Below are positions 60,609 through 64,000 of a stretch of DNA of 64,000 nucleotides, piece by piece; the first letter of the stretch is position 1; every line of letters begins with the position of its first letter. This DNA is from Rubrivivax gelatinosus. GTDB lineage: Bacteria > Pseudomonadota > Gammaproteobacteria > Burkholderiales > Burkholderiaceae_C. The DNA is taken from contig NZ_SLXD01000002.1 of assembly GCF_004340905.1 (NCBI RefSeq), positions 372,001-436,000 of the forward strand. The letters are read 5' to 3'. The notes under the pieces are model-generated. The model saw only the letters and a program-made list of their open reading frames with translations. It did not search any database and was not told where the DNA came from. Both the position numbers and the translations under genes were made by a program.

Positions 60609-60839
60609 ATGAACCGCCACCCCCTCCATCTGCGCACGACGACGCCCTGGCTGCTGTGGGGCGCGGCCCTGGCGCTCGCACTGCTCGCGGCCTACGTGCA
60701 TCTGCTGACCTCGGCGGTCGAACGCGCCGCGGCGCAGCGCCCGGCGGGTTCCGGCAGCCCGGGCACGCCGCCAGGGCAGGCCCAGGCACTGCCAGCGCCG
60801 ATCCCCGACTCGCACCTCGCCTTCATCGTCGTGCCCTGA
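60609..60839 (+). CDS. Small single-pass membrane protein
   Basis: 76 residues, no family recognised. TPWLLWGAALALALLAAYVHLLTSAV forms one membrane helix, followed by a Pro/Gly-rich tail ending in a short hydrophobic stretch (LAFIVVP). GGGAGCC before the ATG is a weak ribosome site. Divergent from the DUF4148-like gene, with its own NCCKAC element. Confidence 0.65.
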   Translation: MNRHPLHLRTTTPWLLWGAALALALLAAYVHLLTSAVERAAAQRPAGSGSPGTPPGQAQALPAPIPDSHLAFIVVP

Positions 60840-60932
60840 ACACCCGGCGGCCCCAGACCGCTTGATGTCGCTCAAAGTCGGCCGCCAGGACCGGCGAAGA
60901 ATGGCCCGCGGGTCCATCCTCGGAGGAGCGAC

Positions 60933-61541
60933 ATGCTGCAGATCCGACTGCACGGGCGCGGCGGCCAGGGCACGGTGACGGCAGCGGAGATGCTGTCGCT
61001 CGCGGCCTTCGAGCAGGGCCGCCACGCCCAGGCCTTCCCCAGCTTCGGCTCCGAGCGCACCGGCGCGCCGGTGGTCGCGTTCTGCCGCATCGCCGGGCGC
61101 GAGATCCGCTCGCGCGAGCCGGTGATGGCGCCCGACGTGCTCGTCGTGCAGGACCCGACGCTGCTGCACCAGGTCGACGTCTTCCAGGGCCTGAAGCCCG
61201 ACGGCTGGGTGCTGATCAACTCCGGCCGCGGCCTCGCCGAGCTGGGCCTGGCCGAGCTGGCCGCGCGGCTGCCGCCGGGCCACGCCGCCACCGTGCCGGC
61301 CAGCGAGATCGCGCTGGCGCGCCTGGGCCGCCCGCTGCCCAACGCCGCGCTGCTGGGCGGGCTGGCGGCGCTGGCCGGCATCGTGTCGCTGGAGGCTGTG
61401 GCGCAGGCGATCCGCGACACCTTCTCCGGCCGCGTGGCCGACGCCAACATCCTCGCCGCCGCCGACGCCCACGCCTGGGTGCTGGAGCACGCGGCCCCCG
61501 CCGCGCCGCGGCCCGAGACCGAAGGAGCCGCGCCGTGCTGA
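60933..61541 (+). CDS. 2-oxoacid:acceptor oxidoreductase, gamma subunit
   Basis: 202 residues. The PFOR/VOR gamma fold begins with IRLHGRGGQGTVTAAEMLSLAAFEQGRHAQAFPSFG, the GxGGQG family start, and SERTGAPV is also typical. It forms the CoA-binding part of a 2-oxoacid oxidoreductase. GGAGGAG precedes the ATG by five bases. The gene overlaps the alpha gene by seven bases, so subunits are made in step. Confidence 0.93.
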   Translation: MLQIRLHGRGGQGTVTAAEMLSLAAFEQGRHAQAFPSFGSERTGAPVVAFCRIAGREIRSREPVMAPDVLVVQDPTLLHQVDVFQGLKPDGWVLINSGRGLAELGLAELAARLPPGHAATVPASEIALARLGRPLPNAALLGGLAALAGIVSLEAVAQAIRDTFSGRVADANILAAADAHAWVLEHAAPAAPRPETEGAAPC

Positions 61542-62788
61542 AGCAGATCGAAGGCTCGCGCGCCGTCGCGCAGGCGGTGGCGCTGGCCCGCCCCGAGGTC
61601 ATCTGCGCCTACCCGATCTCGCCGCAGACGCACATCGTCGAGGGCCTGGGCGAGCTGGTGAAGGACGGCAGCCTCGCACCTTGCGAGTTCGTCAACGTCG
61701 AGAGCGAGTTCGCGGCGATGAGCGTGGCCATCGGCGCCAGCGCCGCCGGCGCACGCAGCTACACCGCCACCGCCAGCCAGGGCCTGCTGTTCATGGCCGA
61801 GGCGGTCTACAACGCCTCGGGCCTGGGGCTGCCGATCGTGATGACGGTGGCCAACCGCGCGATCGGCGCGCCGATCAACATCTGGAACGACCACAGCGAC
61901 TCGATGAGCCAGCGCGACTGCGGCTGGATCCAGCTCTTCGCCGAGACCAACCAGGAAGCGGCCGACCTGCACCTGCAGGCCTTCAAGCTCGGCGAGGAGC
62001 TGTCGATGCCGGTGATGGTCTGCATGGACGGCTTCATCCTGACCCACGCCGTCGAGCGCGTGGACCTGCCGACGCAGGCCGAGGTCGACGCCTTCCTGCC
62101 GCCCTACGAGCCGCGCCAGGTGCTGGACCCGGCCGAGCCGGTGTCGATCGGCGCGATGGTCGGCCCCGAGGCCTTCATGGAGGTGCGCTACATCGCCCAC
62201 GCCAAGCAGACGATGGCGCTGGGCCGCATCCCGCAGATCGCGGCCGAGTTCCAGGCGCGTTTCGGCCGCGACTCGGGCGGGCTGGTGCGCGGCTACCGGC
62301 TCGACGGCGCGAAGACCGTCGTCGTCGCGCTCGGTTCGGTGCTGGGCACGCTGAAGGACGCGGTCGACGTGCTGCGCGACGACGGCGTGGCGGTCGGCGT
62401 GCTCGGCATCGGCTCGTTCCGGCCCTTCCCGCTGGCCGCGGTGCGCGCCGCGCTCGAAGGCGCCGAGCGGGTCGTCGTGCTCGAAAAGAGCTTCTCGGTC
62501 GGCCTGGGCGGCGTCGTCTCCACCGACGTGCGCCTGGCGCTGTCGGGGCTCGTCCTGCACGGCCACACGGTGGTCGCCGGGCTGGGCGGACGCGCGATCA
62601 CGCAGGCCTCGCTGGAGCGCATGCTGCGCGATGCGGTGGCCGGCAGGCTCGGGCCGATCACCTTCCTCGACCTGGACTGGCGCATCGTCGAGCGCCAGCT
62701 GGCGCGCGAAGCCGCGGTGCGCCGCAGCGGCCCGATCGCCGAGAACCTGCTGCGCGACCTCGGTCACGCCGGACCGGACAGGAGCTGA
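61535..62788 (+). CDS. 2-oxoacid:acceptor oxidoreductase, alpha subunit
   Basis: 417 residues from GTG. The pyrimidine-binding domain (EVICAYPISPQTHIVEGL, VESEFAAMSVAIGASAAGARSYTATASQGLLFM) and the C-terminal transketolase-like domain (TVVVALGSVLGTLKDAVDVLRDDG) are those of pyruvate/2-ketoacid:ferredoxin oxidoreductases. Size and company also match PadG of phenylglyoxylate dehydrogenase. The substrate is therefore pyruvate or an aryl 2-oxoacid, not decided by sequence alone. Confidence 0.93.
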   Translation: MLKQIEGSRAVAQAVALARPEVICAYPISPQTHIVEGLGELVKDGSLAPCEFVNVESEFAAMSVAIGASAAGARSYTATASQGLLFMAEAVYNASGLGLPIVMTVANRAIGAPINIWNDHSDSMSQRDCGWIQLFAETNQEAADLHLQAFKLGEELSMPVMVCMDGFILTHAVERVDLPTQAEVDAFLPPYEPRQVLDPAEPVSIGAMVGPEAFMEVRYIAHAKQTMALGRIPQIAAEFQARFGRDSGGLVRGYRLDGAKTVVVALGSVLGTLKDAVDVLRDDGVAVGVLGIGSFRPFPLAAVRAALEGAERVVVLEKSFSVGLGGVVSTDVRLALSGLVLHGHTVVAGLGGRAITQASLERMLRDAVAGRLGPITFLDLDWRIVERQLAREAAVRRSGPIAENLLRDLGHAGPDRS

Positions 62789-62790
62789 AC

Positions 62791-63777
62791 ATGGACGAGC
62801 CCGTCAAGTTCTACCAGACCGGCACCTTCACCGTCGGCAACCGCCTGCTGCCGAAGGAGCAGCGCACCGTGCAGGCCTCGCGCCAGCGCGGCAACGCGCT
62901 GAACTCGGGCCACCGCGCCTGCCAGGGTTGCGGCGAGGCGCTGGGCGCACGCTACGTCGTCGACGCCGCGATGCGCGCTGCCGCCGGCCAGCTGATCGCG
63001 GCCAACGCCACCGGCTGCCTGGAAGTCTTCTCCACGCCCTACCCCGAGACCTCGTGGCAGCTGCCGTGGGTGCACTCGCTGTTCGGCAACGCCGCCGCGG
63101 TCGGCACCGGCATCGCCGCGGCCCTGAAGGTCAAGGGCCGCCAGGACGTGCGCGTCATCGCCCAGGGCGGCGACGGCGGCACCACCGACATCGGCTTCGG
63201 CTGCCTGTCCGGGATGTTCGAGCGCAACGACGACGTGCTCTACGTCTGCTACGACAACCAGGGCTACATGAACACCGGCGTGCAGCGCAGCTCGGCGACG
63301 CCGCCGGGCGCACGCACCGCGACGACGATGGCCGTCGGCCCCGAGCCCGGCGCGCCCTTCGGCCAGGGCAAGAACCTGCCGCTGATCGCGATGGCCCACG
63401 CCATTCCCTACGTCGCCACCGCGACGGTGGCCGACCTGCACGACCTGGAAGCCAAGGTCGAGCGCGCGATGGCGCTGCACGGCGCACGCTATCTGCACGT
63501 GCTGGTGCCCTGCCCGCTGGGCTGGGGTGCGGCCAGCCACGACACGGTGCGCCTGGCACGGCTGGCCAAGGAGAGCGGCCTCTTCCCGGTGTTCGAGGCC
63601 GAACACGGCGAGGTGACGGCGGTCTCGAAGATCCGCCGCCGCGTGCCGGCGGCCGAGTACCTGCGGCTGCAGAAACGTTTCGCCCACCTGTTCGGCGAGC
63701 CCGGCCACCCCGAGATGCTGGCCGCGATCCAGGACAGCGCCGACCGCAACGTGCGCCGCTTCGCGCTGGAGGACTGA
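62791..63777 (+). CDS. 2-oxoacid:acceptor oxidoreductase, beta subunit (TPP-binding)
   Basis: 328 residues. Thiamine-diphosphate binding is shown by IAQGGDGGTTDIGFGC and YDNQGYMNTGVQRSSATP. Cysteines in HRACQGCGEALG, NATGCLEV and the downstream VPCPLGWG are the expected cluster ligands of a [4Fe-4S] beta subunit. AGGAG precedes the ATG. Third gene of the operon, two bases after the alpha stop. Confidence 0.94.
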   Translation: MDEPVKFYQTGTFTVGNRLLPKEQRTVQASRQRGNALNSGHRACQGCGEALGARYVVDAAMRAAAGQLIAANATGCLEVFSTPYPETSWQLPWVHSLFGNAAAVGTGIAAALKVKGRQDVRVIAQGGDGGTTDIGFGCLSGMFERNDDVLYVCYDNQGYMNTGVQRSSATPPGARTATTMAVGPEPGAPFGQGKNLPLIAMAHAIPYVATATVADLHDLEAKVERAMALHGARYLHVLVPCPLGWGAASHDTVRLARLAKESGLFPVFEAEHGEVTAVSKIRRRVPAAEYLRLQKRFAHLFGEPGHPEMLAAIQDSADRNVRRFALED

Positions 63778-63779
63778 GC

Positions 63780-64000
63780 ATGGACAAGCCCTTCGCGATC
63801 ACGCTGGACCCGGGCTCCTCGCTGGCCAACAAGACCGGCAGCTGGCGCAGCGAACGCCCGGTCTACACCGACCGGCTGCCGCCCTGCAACGCCACCTGCC
63901 CGGCCGGCGAGGATATCCAGGGCTGGCTGTTCCGCGCCGAGAGCGGCGACTACGAAGCCGCCTGGCGCCACCTGGTGCGCGACAACCCGCTGCCGGCGGT
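63780..64000 (+). CDS. GltD-like NAD(P)-linked iron-sulfur flavoprotein (partial, N-terminus)
   Basis: 73 codons before the window ends. The N-terminal cluster-binding motif CNATCPAGEDIQGWLFRAE is that of the glutamate synthase small subunit and dihydropyrimidine dehydrogenase domain (Fer4_20), which precedes an FAD/NAD(P) oxidoreductase. Next to the 2-oxoacid oxidoreductase subunits, it should pass electrons between the complex and NAD(P), as PadH does in phenylglyoxylate dehydrogenase. A ferredoxin-like subunit may follow outside the window. Confidence 0.88.
   Translation, partial: MDKPFAITLDPGSSLANKTGSWRSERPVYTDRLPPCNATCPAGEDIQGWLFRAESGDYEAAWRHLVRDNPLPA

Overview
The window is chromosomal DNA of a high-GC betaproteobacterium, most likely a Burkholderiales member near Rubrivivax, Leptothrix or Roseateles. 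The grounds are the base composition, the gene order ilvB-ilvN-ilvC-pssA-leuA, the rimP-nusA-infB-rbfA-truB-typA string, the hopanoid genes hpnCDE, and many families common in that order (DUF3619, DUF3106, Bug-type solute receptors). This is inferred from gene content; no 16S gene is present. I see no prophage, insertion sequence or CRISPR array. It is a dense core-genome segment with one stress/envelope-flavoured section at 45-61 kb.

Layout. 1-2.3 kb: an RND efflux pump (membrane fusion lipoprotein plus truncated inner-membrane pump), read leftward from a promoter that overlaps a TetR-like operator. 2.4-6.2 kb: hpnCDE (squalene synthesis) and an IclR regulator. 6.3-13.8 kb, leftward: a PBP7-type endopeptidase behind leuA, pssA, ilvC, ilvN and ilvB; leuA carries its own leader peptide and terminator. 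14.0-17.3 kb: an ECF-type sigma factor with DUF3619 and DUF3106 partners, RDD protein, diacylglycerol kinase and a LOG-family enzyme. 17.3-19.4 kb: nadE and a P-II protein. 19.4-25.3 kb: an acyltransferase, divergent soluble and membrane pyrophosphatases, and an ABC1 kinase. 25.3-34.7 kb, leftward: an EamA transporter, then typA, truB, rbfA, infB, nusA and rimP, whose promoter is followed at once by an intrinsic terminator. 35-41.3 kb: fabI, a basic amino acid decarboxylase, DUF2237, tRNA-Ser(GGA), an NTF2-like protein, a Bug receptor and a second EamA transporter. 41.4-45.5 kb: an AraC regulator with an FUSC transporter, a tiny Cys-rich protein, a radical SAM protein and a fructosamine-kinase-like protein.

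45.5-60.9 kb holds an AI-2E-type transporter with an unusual C-terminus, an MCE lipid-transport operon, a flavin-binding stress-type protein, two DUF1328 membrane miniproteins in operons with DUF883/BON/secreted partners, fumC, a phospholipase-D-type lipoprotein, a CHASE3-type histidine kinase with a receiver-only response regulator, and several small secreted or membrane proteins. Eight intergenic sites here share the pattern NCCKAC-N17-NCCGAY, each about 50-100 bp upstream of a start codon and pointing toward it. I read this as the promoter (or paired operator) of an envelope/osmotic stress regulon, and it is the most interesting signal in the window.

60.9-64.0 kb: genes for the gamma, alpha and beta parts of a 2-oxoacid:acceptor oxidoreductase, followed by the start of a GltD-like NAD(P)-linked flavoprotein that runs off the window. 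The set resembles phenylglyoxylate or pyruvate:acceptor oxidoreductases.
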